DNA of 64,000 nucleotides. Source: Rotaria macrura (taxonomy: Eukaryota; Rotifera; Eurotatoria; Philodinida; Philodinidae). The notes below the pieces were generated by a model, which did not search any database, had not been told where the DNA came from, and saw only the letters and a list, made by a program, of their open reading frames with translations. How positions within the stretch are numbered: the first letter of the stretch is position 1; each line of letters begins with the position of its first letter. Shown here piece by piece: positions 1-12,630 of the stretch. The DNA lies in assembly GCA_900239685.1 (NCBI GenBank), contig OENT01000083.1, positions 62,001 to 126,000 of the forward strand. The letters run 5' to 3'. The translations under genes were made by a program, and so were the position numbers.

Positions 1-538
1 CGAACAGTATTCATATGAAACAGTTACAAGTATTGATTTCAATCAAATCACTTCCTCTCATAAAAATACGTTTCAACAAATAAATTTTATTTTTATTTAT
101 TTCTGCACGTTGGTTTTTTTCCAAAGACGTGATTATGTAAGAGCATTTTAAAATTTCAAGTGTGAAACAACTGTTTGTCGAACACGCAAAATAAAAGCCG
201 AAAGAGTGTAAATAACTTTTTTCATATTGCAAAATGTTTCTTATAAAATCATTATTTTTTTCCATTTTCCTTTGATTTGCGATATTAACATGATGATGAT
301 AAGAACGAACTGTGAGTATTTTTCAAGAATACGATACGTCGTTTTATTAGTCGGACTGCAGTCTAACTAGCACTGTCTTTAGATTCTATACTGATCAAAT
401 AATATGACACATTTCGCTGATTGTCACTTTTGATAATTTCGGAGGCAGTGGAGTTCATTGTGAAAACTAAAAATAGAATGAAACTGAGTCGATCAATAAG
501 GTTCTTTTACAATCCGTACGGTTATCAGTTCATAGTGA
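1..538. other. AT-rich flank, no gene recognised
   Basis: I see no coding frame with family resemblance, no repeat and no RNA gene here. Open frames on the minus strand are short and low in complexity. Confidence 0.5.
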
Positions 539-733
539 ATGATGATTAGCGAGAAATGTGTCGTGAATATGACATATTTTTGGTTCATACTGATCCTATT
601 AGTTTTGCTCTTCATAGGATTGAAGGTGCTATTGAATACGAGTAGTTGGAGAACAGAATGTTTACCTAAGTATTTCTTTAGAAATATTATCGAAAACATT
701 TGTCTTGACGACACATTAGTGAATGGAGATTAA
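539..733 (+). CDS. Possible small single-pass membrane peptide
   Basis: This is a 64-residue open frame that I do not recognise. Residues about 11-33 form one continuous hydrophobic stretch rich in Phe, Ile, Leu and Val, long enough for a membrane span or an uncleaved signal anchor, followed by a short polar tail with two Cys. It lies 135 bases upstream of the WWE-ART gene on the same strand. A start at Met2 or Met11 is equally possible. The opposite strand is also open over most of this stretch, so the frame could be chance in AT-rich DNA. Confidence 0.22.
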   Translation: MMISEKCVVNMTYFWFILILLVLLFIGLKVLLNTSSWRTECLPKYFFRNIIENICLDDTLVNGD

Positions 734-868
734 TCAATTGGTCTAGCTAAATAGCAAGTATCGCATGAGCTATTTTTTACCTTCATTTTTTCACTCTTTC
801 AGATAGTGAGATAACTGATTTGTACCGTATTTTCATTATCTAAAATTATTAGACTTTAGAAATATATT

Positions 869-2017
869 ATGAACACTGCAGTATCTACAGCAAGAGGATC
901 TAATGAATATTTTAAATGGGTGTGGCTGTCGAATTCTACTTCACCGTACGAAGCCCAATCGGATACATGGAATGATTTTTCCGACATAGAAAATAGAAGG
1001 CTCGAAGAAGGATACGAGAAAGGAAAAAAACGAGTCGTCTTAGATAATTGTCGTGTTGATTTAACATCTCATTTTAAAACATTCAAGATTGATCGACACA
1101 AGAAGAAGACACTCATCAAACGAATACAGTGTAATAGAGAAGATGATCATTTAAGACAACATCGTTATGAGAGTTCTCTTCCTATTTCGAAGCATTTGTT
1201 AACTGATGAATTAGGTTGGGTACCACAATTTATCGCAGAAGTTCAACAATACTTAAAAATTGAAAACGATGACTTACCTTCGAGAAATCCAGTTACGGTC
1301 TCGAAATTGGTTAAGAAAGCTGCTCGTGGTATAATTCAAGAAGGCAAACGTGTAGGAAAACCACTAGAAGCAAAGTTTATAGCTACAATTCTTCGAGAGA
1401 GTAAAAACAGAGAAATGAAAGAAGTATGGAGATGTTGTACTTTCCTTTACACTATGGATAGTTTCCTGTATAAAAATTTAAACGAAACCATGAGATTAGT
1501 CGGAAATGAAGAACATGAACAAGTATGGCGAAATAAAATTCATACACTGGGCCCCTACTGTTTATTACTCTGGGATGATCCATTTAACAAAACAGTTACA
1601 ACCGGCATCACACTTTACCGAGGCTGCAAACTCACACCTGAGGAAATTGCTGACTATGAAGAGATGGCTCAACATCCAGATGAATATCGATCATTTCAAG
1701 CGTTTTCATCTTGTAGCCACAATCGTCAACGAGCAGAGAAGTTTGGCAATACATTATTTATCATGAACGTGATGTATGCTTTCACTTCGGATCTAAGTCC
1801 ATATTCTATGTTTCCTGAAGAAGAAGAGCAACTTGTATTTCCAGGTGTATGTTTTCGTGTTGAGCGCGTGGAATATGTTGCTAAATCGAACAAACCTTTA
1901 ATCTATTTAGAACTAAGACAACGATGGTCAAGTAAGCGAGAACAATTTATTTTTCTATACGACAAACAGAATTCAATTTTCAAGGATTACAGACTCATAT
2001 TTTGCAGCAAAGCTTAA
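869..2017 (+). CDS. WWE-domain mono-ADP-ribosyltransferase
   Basis: This is an intronless 382-residue protein predicted to transfer ADP-ribose from NAD+ to a protein side chain. Residues about 15-90 look like a WWE domain: two conserved Trp (W17/W19 region, W34), the FSDIEN and LEEGYE motifs, and a basic end. WWE domains bind iso-ADP-ribose of poly-ADP-ribose or mediate ubiquitin-linked contacts. Residues about 150-370 match the R-S-E class (ARTC/ecto-ART-like) fold: LYRG with R251, FSSCS with S280/S281, and an acidic ExE-type loop at about E317-E320 followed by QLVFPG, which supplies the catalytic glutamate. There is no signal peptide, so an intracellular location is likely, unlike many animal ecto-ARTs. 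AATAAA lies about 50 bases after the stop (2070-2075). WWE-ART fusions are, to my knowledge, a bdelloid multigene family. The frame is intact and all key residues are present. Confidence 0.88.
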   Translation: MNTAVSTARGSNEYFKWVWLSNSTSPYEAQSDTWNDFSDIENRRLEEGYEKGKKRVVLDNCRVDLTSHFKTFKIDRHKKKTLIKRIQCNREDDHLRQHRYESSLPISKHLLTDELGWVPQFIAEVQQYLKIENDDLPSRNPVTVSKLVKKAARGIIQEGKRVGKPLEAKFIATILRESKNREMKEVWRCCTFLYTMDSFLYKNLNETMRLVGNEEHEQVWRNKIHTLGPYCLLLWDDPFNKTVTTGITLYRGCKLTPEEIADYEEMAQHPDEYRSFQAFSSCSHNRQRAEKFGNTLFIMNVMYAFTSDLSPYSMFPEEEEQLVFPGVCFRVERVEYVAKSNKPLIYLELRQRWSSKREQFIFLYDKQNSIFKDYRLIFCSKA

Positions 2018-4639
2018 ATGAGAAGCCTACACTAGAGTCGGTGACTAAATTTCCCTAATAACGGCTTTGAATAAATAAACTTATAATTTTCGATCTTGGA
2101 TCAAACTATATCGAGCTAATCAATATAGCGTGAATATCGAACGCACGTGGCACTTCTGCATGAACCAAGCTTCCGATGAAATCAAACTTTATACTTTTCC
2201 ACATGCATGGAAGTATTCATATATAGTTGGGCACCAATGATACGAAATCATCAGTACTCAAAATAACTAATTATAAAAGATTTTTATAAAAAAATAAAGT
2301 GCATAAAATCTTGAAATAGATTACAGAACTGTTAGCAATTACGAAAGATGGCGTTCCAATATTAAAAAAAAACAATTTGAATTTCAATAAATTTAACATC
2401 ATTCAACGAAAAAAATGAAAAACCCTTTAAGGCTCAATAATAGAACTACTTTATTTTAGAATGTAGTTAACGGCGTTTTAACTTCGACAGATAAATACAT
2501 AGAAAGTTCTATATAATACAATAAAAGATTAACTTAGCGCTTGACTTTGATGATATATGATAACTGCAGTTCGAGTAGATTGACCAATGACAAGATCTAT
2601 TGTAGTCGAATAATTTAACGTGGGAACTCTGTTTTTTCATTATCATATTACATAAAGCATGCACCTAGAAATACATACTGACAGTAGAATTTCGAATACA
2701 ATTCGATGTACTTAAATTTTAATCAATTTTTACAATTGTACCATAAATACGAGTCGGAACCAAAATATGTTGAATACATATTTTTACACCATGAAAGAAA
2801 GTTTTACAATATAATTATTAAAGCAGAAGTAGTAGAGCAGAAAAATAAGGTGCTATCACTTAAAGTTTCGATTTTCCTTCGAAATTTTTCACAATTCTAA
2901 TTCTAATACCTGCAATATGGATTGTGAATTATAGATTATCCAGCACTCAGTTTTGAAGTCGTGTTTGTACCATCACCTTATTCAAATTCAAATTTATCTG
3001 ACAATGAAATTTCTTCAACTAATTCCTAGCACTGTTGCTTATTAGAAGATTTCGATGCGATTATGACAAGCTTAATAGGATTCTAGTCCATTGCACTATG
3101 AATTAATTGAGAATTATGAGTGAGTTGCTGAATTTCAGGTCTATTTCGCGTGTGTTCATCGGAAATTAAAATCATCAGAGTTCGATGTGAGATTTCTCTT
3201 GATTTACATAATAATACATAGCCAGTCGCTGACTTGATACGAAAATCGAATTCACATATTGATAATCACTGTCTCAAGCAAGAAGTATCGGATATAACTT
3301 AGATTCTCGAGGCATTTTAATGACTAAAGGATCTATCTATCCATGGGGAAAATCTCATATCACAATCCGATAAACACCTACGAAATAGATAGATAATTCA
3401 GTAGATCGGTCACACTTCTTGATTGATAGAGCAATGAATAAGTATCCCTTGAAATATTTCTTCGTTCCACTCAAATCTAATGATGAATAAAAGATCATAA
3501 TGAAGTAGGGAATTTCGTTCGTGAAAGTTATAATCATAGTTCTCGATTTGATATAGTCAGCAGTCGGAACATTTTCATGGAAATTGGTTAGAGTATTTTA
3601 CCAATATTCCAGTACCATTTACTGCTGCATAAGCCAGATCAGCACTGTATAGAGTTTAAGACAATAGTAAAAACTACAAAAAAACTATTTGACGACTCGT
3701 TTGCTGCTAAAAAAATGAAGAATAGAATTCAATAAAATAAGTTCAGTGACACCCAAAACTCAGGTCTTGCTCATAATTTACAATCTATCAGTTGCATACG
3801 GTCTATAATGATATCAAAGATTCACTGCTGCTATGAAATATATTGTACCTGTAATAAACTGCAAGTTATATCCAAATTACATAGGTTTAAAGACGTATGC
3901 TTCTTATGCATGTTTGTCTTGAGAAAACAAGTGAGATCTATTCAACAGAACAAAATGTGCCACGAAATCTTGTTCGTAATAAGAAATGTCAGTAATTTTA
4001 CGTGTTCTAAGGAACTATATGCGAAAGTATCACGATTACCTATATCATAGTGGTGAATTTTTACGTGACGGAAAATGATGTTCATCTTCTTATCGTAATA
4101 TATTACAAATGAAAAATACAAAACATCCTTCTGCGAATCGTCGTATGTTCAAAAGAAGTTCAAAACCTATACCGAAATTATCTACTGGTGGAAGATATTT
4201 AAAAGCAGGCATACTTTCACAAAATCTGATTTTGAATTGCAGCACATTTCTAAATGTACGAAGGAATATTTTGCTCCTGAAAATCGTAAGAATAACGTAA
4301 ATAAGTCGAATGCCATCATATATGCTAATAGAAAGTATTGGAATTTTTCATTTAAGGCATTCCTTTAGAGAATAAAGATTTTCTATATCTGAAACTTTAA
4401 AATACATTTTGACAATTTCCTCTTGTTTTTTTTTCAATTAAAAACAAGAAATCCACGAATCAACTAGCACTAACTCAATTGAGATTACTCCTTAAAAAAA
4501 CCTAAGATTCTACTTTATATTCTAGTGACACAAAAATTCAATGATGAAAACAAACGTGTGAACAAAAAAAGATCCAAGGTGCATACTCCTGCACAATATC
4601 TATGTGATCACAGTTCCTATGAAGAAAGGTACCAGAAAA
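2018..4639. other. AT-rich intergenic DNA
   Basis: A poly(A) signal for the upstream gene sits at 2070-2075. The rest contains only short frames without recognisable motifs. I see no RNA gene and no clear repeat until the array that begins near 4640. Confidence 0.45.
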
Positions 4640-6600
4640 GTTTAATTGATCGTAGAATATTGGAATTGGAATTCAATAATAATTCGATGAATACTAATAT
4701 TATCTAAGGGATATTTATGTCAAATTGAATCTGATTTGGCAAAAATAACATCAAACATATCAGAACTAAATACTGATTCGATGAATTCGAGAACATTCTG
4801 ATCATTATTTTATTTCAAAGTGATTCAAAATTCAAAAACAATAATCGATATCTTTGAATCGAACTATGGTGATTTAAGTTCTAATATCTTCTGATCACTA
4901 TTACATACTAAAAAACGATCAATGTTGAAAGAGAACATCGAATATTTTCGTATTGCATCATTTTAATATAAATTCCAAAATCATGCAGTCATCATTCGGT
5001 TGCAGAATAATCTGAAGTTAAAAAAGTGAGCATTGACTATTTTTGAATCCAATGATCTTAACATGAGTTCTGATACTATCTTATCATCAGTCATATTGGA
5101 TCGAAGACGACATTGGAAAAAATATTGAAAAATATTAAAATAGAATCATTATTCGACATATTCTAATAGCATCGGATCTTCGTTAAATTTTCCTACGATA
5201 CAACAAATCAAAAACAACTATTCACTATTGTTGAATCAATCGATGATAACACTTATGTTAATATCATTTCATCATAGTGCAATGCCATCATAATTGAAAG
5301 TATGTGTCCGACATAGTATAATTTAAGAACGAACTTGTCCTAAGAAAAGTTCTAATATAATTCAGTCATTATTCAGAACTGTAGATAATGAAATATTGAA
5401 AAAGAACAAACAAATAAATTTGAATCGAACACTCGTAAGTTGTATTCCAATATCATCTGATCATGATGAAATTCTACAAAACTTCGCTGCAGATTCATCC
5501 TATTGGAATATATCGAATAGTATTATCTTGAAATCAATTCAAATACGCTCTAATCTACATTATGAATCGTACATCATTATCTTGTATGAAAACAATCGAC
5601 TAGTTTAGAATTGAATGATCTTCGTCTGAATTCGAACATTATCTTATCATCATGATATTCGACCACAAGGTGATATTAAAAATCAATATTACATCGTATC
5701 GGAATTTTATAATGATAGAATGAATTCTACTAGCATTTAATTAGAATTCGTCTGCATAACAAGACAATATTAGAAATGTAACATTCAATAATTTTTGAAT
5801 TCCATGATGATCGACGAGTACTAAAACTATCTGATCGTCATTCAATTCTACGAAAGTTGATTTTTCGAACATGAATAATGAATTGTTTGCGAATACAATT
5901 TTCGTAAGTTCAATTCTCCTAAGATCTGATCATTTTTCGATTGTAAAAGAATTCCATCATGACAAGAACTATGAAATAATTTCCGAATTACATAATCCTA
6001 AGATGGATTCAAATACCACCTAGATTTCATCGAATTCATGAGCAGTTTCATTTTGAAAAGATAAAGTTCGCATGTTTTCGAATTGAATCATCATAAGAGA
6101 TGTTTGAGAACTGTCTTATTATACGTTAATTCTAAATGAATTCAATACTGAAAAGATTTATAGAATATTTTCGAATTGAATGATCTTTAAGTGTGTTCCT
6201 ATAGCTTGTCAGCATCATTCAATCCTTAAAGAGTTCAATATTAACCGAGAAATATCGAACATATTGGAATTTATCGATGCTTAGATGAATTCTCATACCA
6301 TTGAATTATGATTCATTGTAAAAAAAGATTCGATATTAAGAATAGAATGAAAAGATTTTGGAATGGAATAGTACTTTGATGTATTCTATTATCATCTGAA
6401 ACACGTGACCACATAGATGAATTCTATATTGAATACGATTATCGAAATATTTATGAATGAAATCATCATGAGACGAATTCTAATATCAACTAAACATAAT
6501 CATGTTTCTAAGAAACTAGTGTCGAAGAAAACACTATCCATCGTTTAGGAATTATTTTGTTTTTTCAATTATTCTAATATAACAATGAGTTCGATACGTG
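4640..6600. repeat. Decayed tandem array, period about 94 bp
   Basis: A landmark resembling AATATCATCTGATCATCATTC recurs with substitutions near 4697, 4797, 4890, 4986, 5079, 5171, 5262, 5357, 5455, 5550, 5641, 5735, 5828, 5924, 6018, 6110, 6203, 6296, 6388 and 6483. The spacing stays at 91-100 bases, giving about 20 units. Between landmarks each unit repeats a GAATTC, an AATATTGAAAAA-like stretch and a TTGAATTGAATGATC-like stretch. Neighbouring units differ by many substitutions and few indels, so the array is old and not being homogenised. No unit has a lasting open frame. Spacing was estimated by eye. Confidence 0.8.
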
Positions 6601-8164
6601 AGATAATTTATGACATTCTATTTGATTTTGTTGTTTAGGAATCCTTTCTACTAAGGCACGTACAACATGAGCGTCATTGATTTTGTATATGTGTACATTA
6701 TATTTCTACATGTATCATCTGAGAAATTTCCGAAATTATATTTCGTATATTCGTTCGAGTTGTACGTGATAGTTGGTTGCATTGGATGTAGGAACATTTC
6801 TTCGTAGTTTACGAGCAATGTGAAGAGCTATTTACTTTTTCTATCTGAATAGAATGTGATTCAAAGGTCATGAATCTAGAGAAGAGATTTATTTTTTTGA
6901 CCAATACATAACAGAACGAGTACTTGGCACAGAATTATTCATACGTGATGTAATGTAATTATTATCAGTTTGATTTACTTTTAGAACATATCACAATGAT
7001 AATTGAATATCGACGAGCTTCACTTATCGTTCATTTACTATGTATGTAAAATGAATGTACAAATGAAATACTGGAATTCTCATCAACTTCGTTACAATTG
7101 AATAGTTCTGTTATTAAGTTCATTCAATTAATTACTTGTTCGATGTTTCTCATGAGTCAATTGGCTTTATTAAACATATGATGAAGTTATGGAATCGAAA
7201 GAAAATTAGACTATTCACCAATTTAAAATCTTCCAATTCGAATCAGAGTCGAATGCACCCAAAGTTTAAAACATACGATTAAAAAATCTGATGAGAAAGT
7301 TTGAAAGACATATATATATCTTCGATTTAGTTTTGGAAAATGTCACCTTTATGATGATAATATTGTCATGCAAATAAATAAAAATATACTAGTGAAAAGA
7401 AGAAAAAAAAACATTGCAAAATAGGATAAAAACAAATGAGAAGTATTCATCTCGTATAGAATACATCATGTAAGCTATTGATTTCTACTATGCATTAGAA
7501 GAAGATTGATGCAAATATAGTTCTCAGTTATAATTAAAATTGAATATCGTTCAATACATCGAACGAAAATTTGCTGAGATGCTACTTCAAACGTATCGAA
7601 GCAGTCGGTATCTGAGCATCATTCTGTGTTCTCATCTTGTGATAGTCACAACAATTTTTCTGACCAATCATATCTAAGTTTGAATCACTATGAATGCTCG
7701 AAAAAGCTTGTAGAGGTTAACATGTCGATGATTTTTTTTGTATCTACTGAAACAGATTTTCATGAACGATATTATACAACTGTTGCAGCCTTTAAAACAG
7801 AGAAAAAGTGAAAACATAATAAACATTTATGCTATCTGTGATTGGCACATGTATGACAAGATACATATAATCAAATTGAGTTTGAGATGATTTTTTATTA
7901 TTTTATTCGTTAAGTAGTGAATGTAGTTCTACTTCCCATTCATACTCTGAGAAGCATAATCTGCAAGGAGCATTCAAGTGCATAGAGTAGAAATTTCGAC
8001 GTTCACTACAACACTTAGATCTGTTATCAAACAATCATCTATTTCGTTGTTGCAGTTCCACATTATTCTTTAAAGGATGAGAAAGAAATCATCGCTTGAA
8101 TAGATCAAATATATTCATTTTTATATGTCCTTACCGTCAATATCTAAATTAAGTTTTAGATGTT
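6601..8164. other. AT-rich intergenic DNA
   Basis: I see no supported gene. A 61-codon plus-strand frame at 7626-7811 has no recognisable motif and is left out. Confidence 0.4.
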
Positions 8165-8392
8165 TTAATCTGAACGGATTTGTACTAATAGTTCTTTTAT
8201 CTCATAGTTATATGGTACTCTGTATAATCCATCATTTGATATTGAAAGCGACTTGAGAAGTGGTTCATCTGTAACAGTTGCATTAGTAATTTCATAAATC
8301 TCATCATACGCACTTGCGTTGAATAAGTCGCAAACAGCAATATTTCGTACACGTAGTCAACAACTGTACGGTCATCCGTTTTATTATACGCA
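8165..8392 (-). pseudogene. Coding-like remnant, family unknown
   Basis: On the minus strand a frame with coding-like composition (many Asp, Glu, Asn and Tyr; includes DEIYEITNATVTDEPLLK) runs from about 8350 to a stop at 8165-8167. Upstream, the reading continues in another frame (about 8392-8350, including NKTDDRTVVDYV), which suggests a frameshift. Beyond about 8395 every frame is broken. It may be the C-terminal end of a dead gene or the last exon of a spliced one. It lies about 250 bases downstream of the GH92 stop on the same strand. I cannot name the family. Confidence 0.28.
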
Positions 8393-8647
8393 GATTCGAA
8401 TCATGAGTTTGTTGTATAAGTACACGCACTTGTCATATGCATGAATATAGAATTATTTTGTCAACGTCCCCGTTACGTTTCAACATTATCGGAGATTAAT
8501 CGATTAGATTATGTTGTTGCATATCATGTACTATATTTATAAGATAAAAACAAACATTTTCTTTATTTTTCTATTTATCTATGTAAATACGTGTGTAGCA
8601 CTTTCGAACTGTGATATATATCTATAGAGAGGACGATTATCTCAGTG

Positions 8648-11103
8648 TTAAATTGATGATGACATGAAAAACTCCAGTTCTACTTTTGAAGATTCACTTG
8701 AACATTGAAGATCGTTGATATGATCAATGAATGGAAATGTTGTTAGAATTTTTCCATTGAGTAGTACATGATCGACATAGATATTCTGTTTTGAATTATT
8801 ATGAATACTAATATTTAGTATACACTTGCCATTGTTACGACGTATGGTGATCTTATCAAAAACAGGACTGCCAGTTAGATATGTAGATGATCCAGCTAGT
8901 GGATAGAAGCCCATACTACTAAAAATGTACCATGCTGACATTGTGCCATAATCGTCGTTACCTGGAATGCCATCCGGTTTCGTCGTATAAACATTATCAA
9001 GCAACCAACGTGCATGTTCTTGTGTGAGATCAGATCGATTTGCATAGTGAAATTGCCAGACAGAAAAAAGATCATGTTCGTTTCCTGCCCAATAGTATGG
9101 ATTAGGTAGTTCTGTTGTTGTCCATTCTCGAGCACGAATAAAAAATGTATCAAGTTCTTGAACGAATAATTTAGGATCGCCAAATAATTCTATAAGACGT
9201 GGTGTATTATATGGTACGAAGAAACGATAATGCCATGCATCACCTTCAACATAACGATAATCGAATGGAATAAGTCGTTCGGTATCACTTGATGGACAAA
9301 AAAATTCACCGGAACTATTACGAGGACAGAAAAATTTTGTTGTATTTTCAAATACATTTTCGAACCATCGCGATCGTTTATAATATTCTTGAGCTTCATC
9401 CGTCAGACCTGCACTATACATAACATTTCCGATCGCCCAATCATCATAACAATAACTTAATGTATATGGGGCTGAAAATCGTTCCTGTTCAAATGGTACA
9501 TACTGATATTTTATATAAGTAGGTGGATCAAAACGGCTATCATGTGCTTGTGCTGTATTGGCTACTTTTCTTAATGCATCGAGAACTTGAGTTATATTCA
9601 AATTAGCATCATTCTCTTTTTTTGTGATTAGATCACTCAATAAAATGCATGCATGTGTACCAAACATGGAATCAGTATATCCATTTGCAAATGGCCATTT
9701 TGGTAAATCACCACCTTGTTCAACATTGATCATTATTGAATGAATAATATCATTAGCTCGTTTGGAATCATGAAAAACAATAAAAGGTATCTGTGTACGA
9801 AAAACATCCCATATGGATATATCTGTATAGATATGATCCATATAATCAGGTTTTGTGTGAATTTTATTGTCGAAACCTAAATAGATACCATTGGATTCGT
9901 CCCAAATTGTTGGACTCATCATAGAATGAATAACAGCAGTATAAAACATAATTTCAGCATCTGGATTCCAAGGAGCACTGACCTATTGAGACAAAAATAT
10001 GAGAGATGAATTCTGTTTTCTTTCTAGAAAATATCGATATTCAACTAATATTTCCAAATCTAAAAAGTATTCAATTGATTCGAAAAAGAGCAACAAGCCA
10101 GTGGCATATTGTCAACAATGTACAATTTATCTTATGGAAAAGTGACAGGTACCTCGAATCGAGATATTTCATCAAGCCATTTCTGTTGTACCAATTTACG
10201 AATGGCATCGAATGGTTGTTGATTCGTTTGTATTTGTTGATTTGTACGTGCTTGATCGATTGAAACGAAACTAATACCAACATAAACTGTTGTTTGTTGT
10301 TGATTCGGTGGTAGAATGATATAGGCACCCGATGAACATCCATCAGCTTTTGTTTGCCCGTGTTCTACTTGACCATGTCTCCAAACACCATATTCGTTCC
10401 AATTCGTGAATGTAATAGCGAAGTATGTTTTAACGCCACCAACATGTTTCGAAAGAGATCCTTCAAAAAATATCCAACCTGAAATTTCCTTCTTGCTTGG
10501 ATCAACATTCACTTCACTTCCATTGCAAGCATCCGTTGCTAATGTATAGCTACTATCGATTAATATGGCACGATGTTGTTTCTTAGAATTATCAAATGTA
10601 TATCGATGGACACCGACTTGTTCCGTAGCCGTTAGTTCGACATTCACTTTATGCGTATCCAGATAAACTTGATAATAACCGGGCTCGATTCGCTCACGAT
10701 CATGCGAAAATTCGCTTCGATATCCATTTCGCCTTGTAATCATACGTTGTAAATCTTCGTTATTATCAACTTGAACTGGAAAAACTCCTACTTCACCATA
10801 GTCAACAACACCGGCACCAACCATATGCGTATGTGAAAATATATTGATATATGTATCATCATAATGATAACCACCGAAATGATTGAATACAATTGGAATA
10901 TCGTATTGGTTACTTGTATCAGCACCTAGTCGAAGTGCACCATATGGGCTTTGCACTCCAACAGGTAGACTAACTGCACCGAAAGCGGCACCGCCTGTAC
11001 CGATATACATTTCAAGTGGTGGAAAATCATTGGTAGCAACTCTTGTGACGAGAAGCAATAGGACATACCAATATCCCACCATATTGTCTATTTTCATATT
11101 CAA
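8648..11103 (-). CDS. Secreted GH92 alpha-mannosidase, two exons
   Basis: Exon 1 is 11103-10153 and exon 2 is 9982-8648, joined across a 170-base phase-0 intron (donor GAG|GTACCT, acceptor CAATAG|GTC). The product is 761 residues, normal for GH92. A hydrophobic leader (residues about 8-24) marks it as secreted or lysosomal. The N-terminal beta domain opens with EMYIGTGGAAFGAVSLP, the usual GH92 entry motif. The catalytic (alpha/alpha)6 domain in exon 2 shows FYTAVIHSMMSP, YVEGDAWHYRFFVPYNTP, YWAGNEHD and GNDDYGTMSAWYIFSSMG, then LTGSPVFDKI. The acidic residues of YVEG and GNDD are candidates for the catalytic acid and base, which act with calcium to remove alpha-linked mannose from N-glycans by inversion. 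GH92 is mainly bacterial and scattered in eukaryotes, so horizontal gain followed by intron gain is likely. I chose the first Met; Met3 or Met8 would also keep the leader. Confidence 0.93.
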
Positions 11104-12630
11104 CGCATTTTCTTCGACTACTTTATAAATTTAAACTAATTTACAATGTGGGAAAACCCCAGCTGACACGGTTAAATTTATCTCTAGACAGCTGCTTTCT
11201 TTCTTTTATATATCAAGGACTATACAACGAACGTAAAGATATCAATGTCATGCAATAGCAAAGCAAATCATCAATCTGAACGTACAAGTCCATTTAATGG
11301 ATTCCTAATTGATTTGGTTGAAACGACCAAACGACGATATTGAATATAGAGACAACTGAACTTTTTCTTACATTTACTGCAATTGAGAAAAGTCTTATAA
11401 CATTCAGATTTTCTGAACGCGACCAGAGATTGGCATTGTTTTCTAAATTATGTGTTCAGAAATCCACATAGTTCATTGATTACTAAAAAATCCACGGATA
11501 GAAACTCGTTTCACATTTCTTTTAGGTCAGTATGGTTCTTCTTTATTAAGAATTGCATTATTAACTTTATTCATCATATTGATAAAAATCACCAATCTTC
11601 TCCTTCACATCACAAACAAATTTACAAATCCCTCATACACAGTTTTAAATCGAAAAAATCTATGCATAGCACAGTGCAATACTTTAAGGTACAACATAAA
11701 ATCCTTGATAATCATAATATCTGTATGACGTTGGAAAATGTCAGAACCCCTCACCATAGTATACTTTTACATAGAACTTCATTTGACTAAATTATTCAAT
11801 AATATGTCAGTTGTTTCGATCGACGGAATGGGAAAATTAGATCTAATCAAGCATGCGCCAGCACACCACATTCACTCTATTCTAGAATATTGATGTTTGT
11901 TTTATGCTTTCAGTTAGAATAATATTTTACTTGTTGCTTTTCGATAAAACCCTTAAAACCCATTTTATTGAACATAAATGAATCCATATAATCTCGTTAG
12001 AAATGCAGGCTTTTTTTCTGCATCGGATCTACAATCAATCAGTCATGTTCGAATTATGACGACGTATTCTATAGAATAATTGAAAGAACACTTTGCAACA
12101 GATCATACATAATCTCGATGTTGACGATATTGCTTTTCTACAGTTTCTCAATGAAACTATTCATGTTTGTCTATTTATATCTTCTGAACAATTTATCTTA
12201 CACAGTGATAAGTTACATGATTTAAATGAAATATAAAAATTTTCGAGGGATTTCAATCAATTGTACTCAACTTCTTAATGAGTTTGCCCCTGTTGCATTT
12301 GTTTGCTTGTATAGATTCAAACATTCTACCTTAATAATCGTAAAATGAAGAAACCAATGTGTCATATAAATCCTAGAACAGAAATTGATTATTGAAAATA
12401 ATTCTTTAGCTCAGTATCTTCAGAGGCGTGTGTCAATGTATGAAATTAACCGCATTAAATACGCAGCGATATGAGAAAAGACACGTCCGTAACACGAGAA
12501 TAATTAACATAATTCTCTTGAATACTTAATGTATCATAATAGTTATTTCCTTCGAGAAATATCATTAAATTCATTTTGCAGACTCAGTTGCTTGTGCCAT
12601 TTTAATTTTTGCTATTTAAAAATAAGTAAC
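11104..12630. other. AT-rich intergenic DNA
   Basis: This is the promoter side of the minus-strand mannosidase and of the plus-strand WAP-like gene, which are divergent. I see no supported coding frame; a 112-codon plus frame at 11452-11790 is Ser/His/Lys-rich and looks random. Confidence 0.4.

Noticed and set aside
1506-1766. 86-codon frame inside the WWE-ART gene
   Set aside because: A shadow frame of the intact ART domain.
4640-6600. CRISPR-like array
   Set aside because: Repeats are not constant, spacers are not distinct, and the DNA is eukaryotic; it is a diverged tandem satellite.
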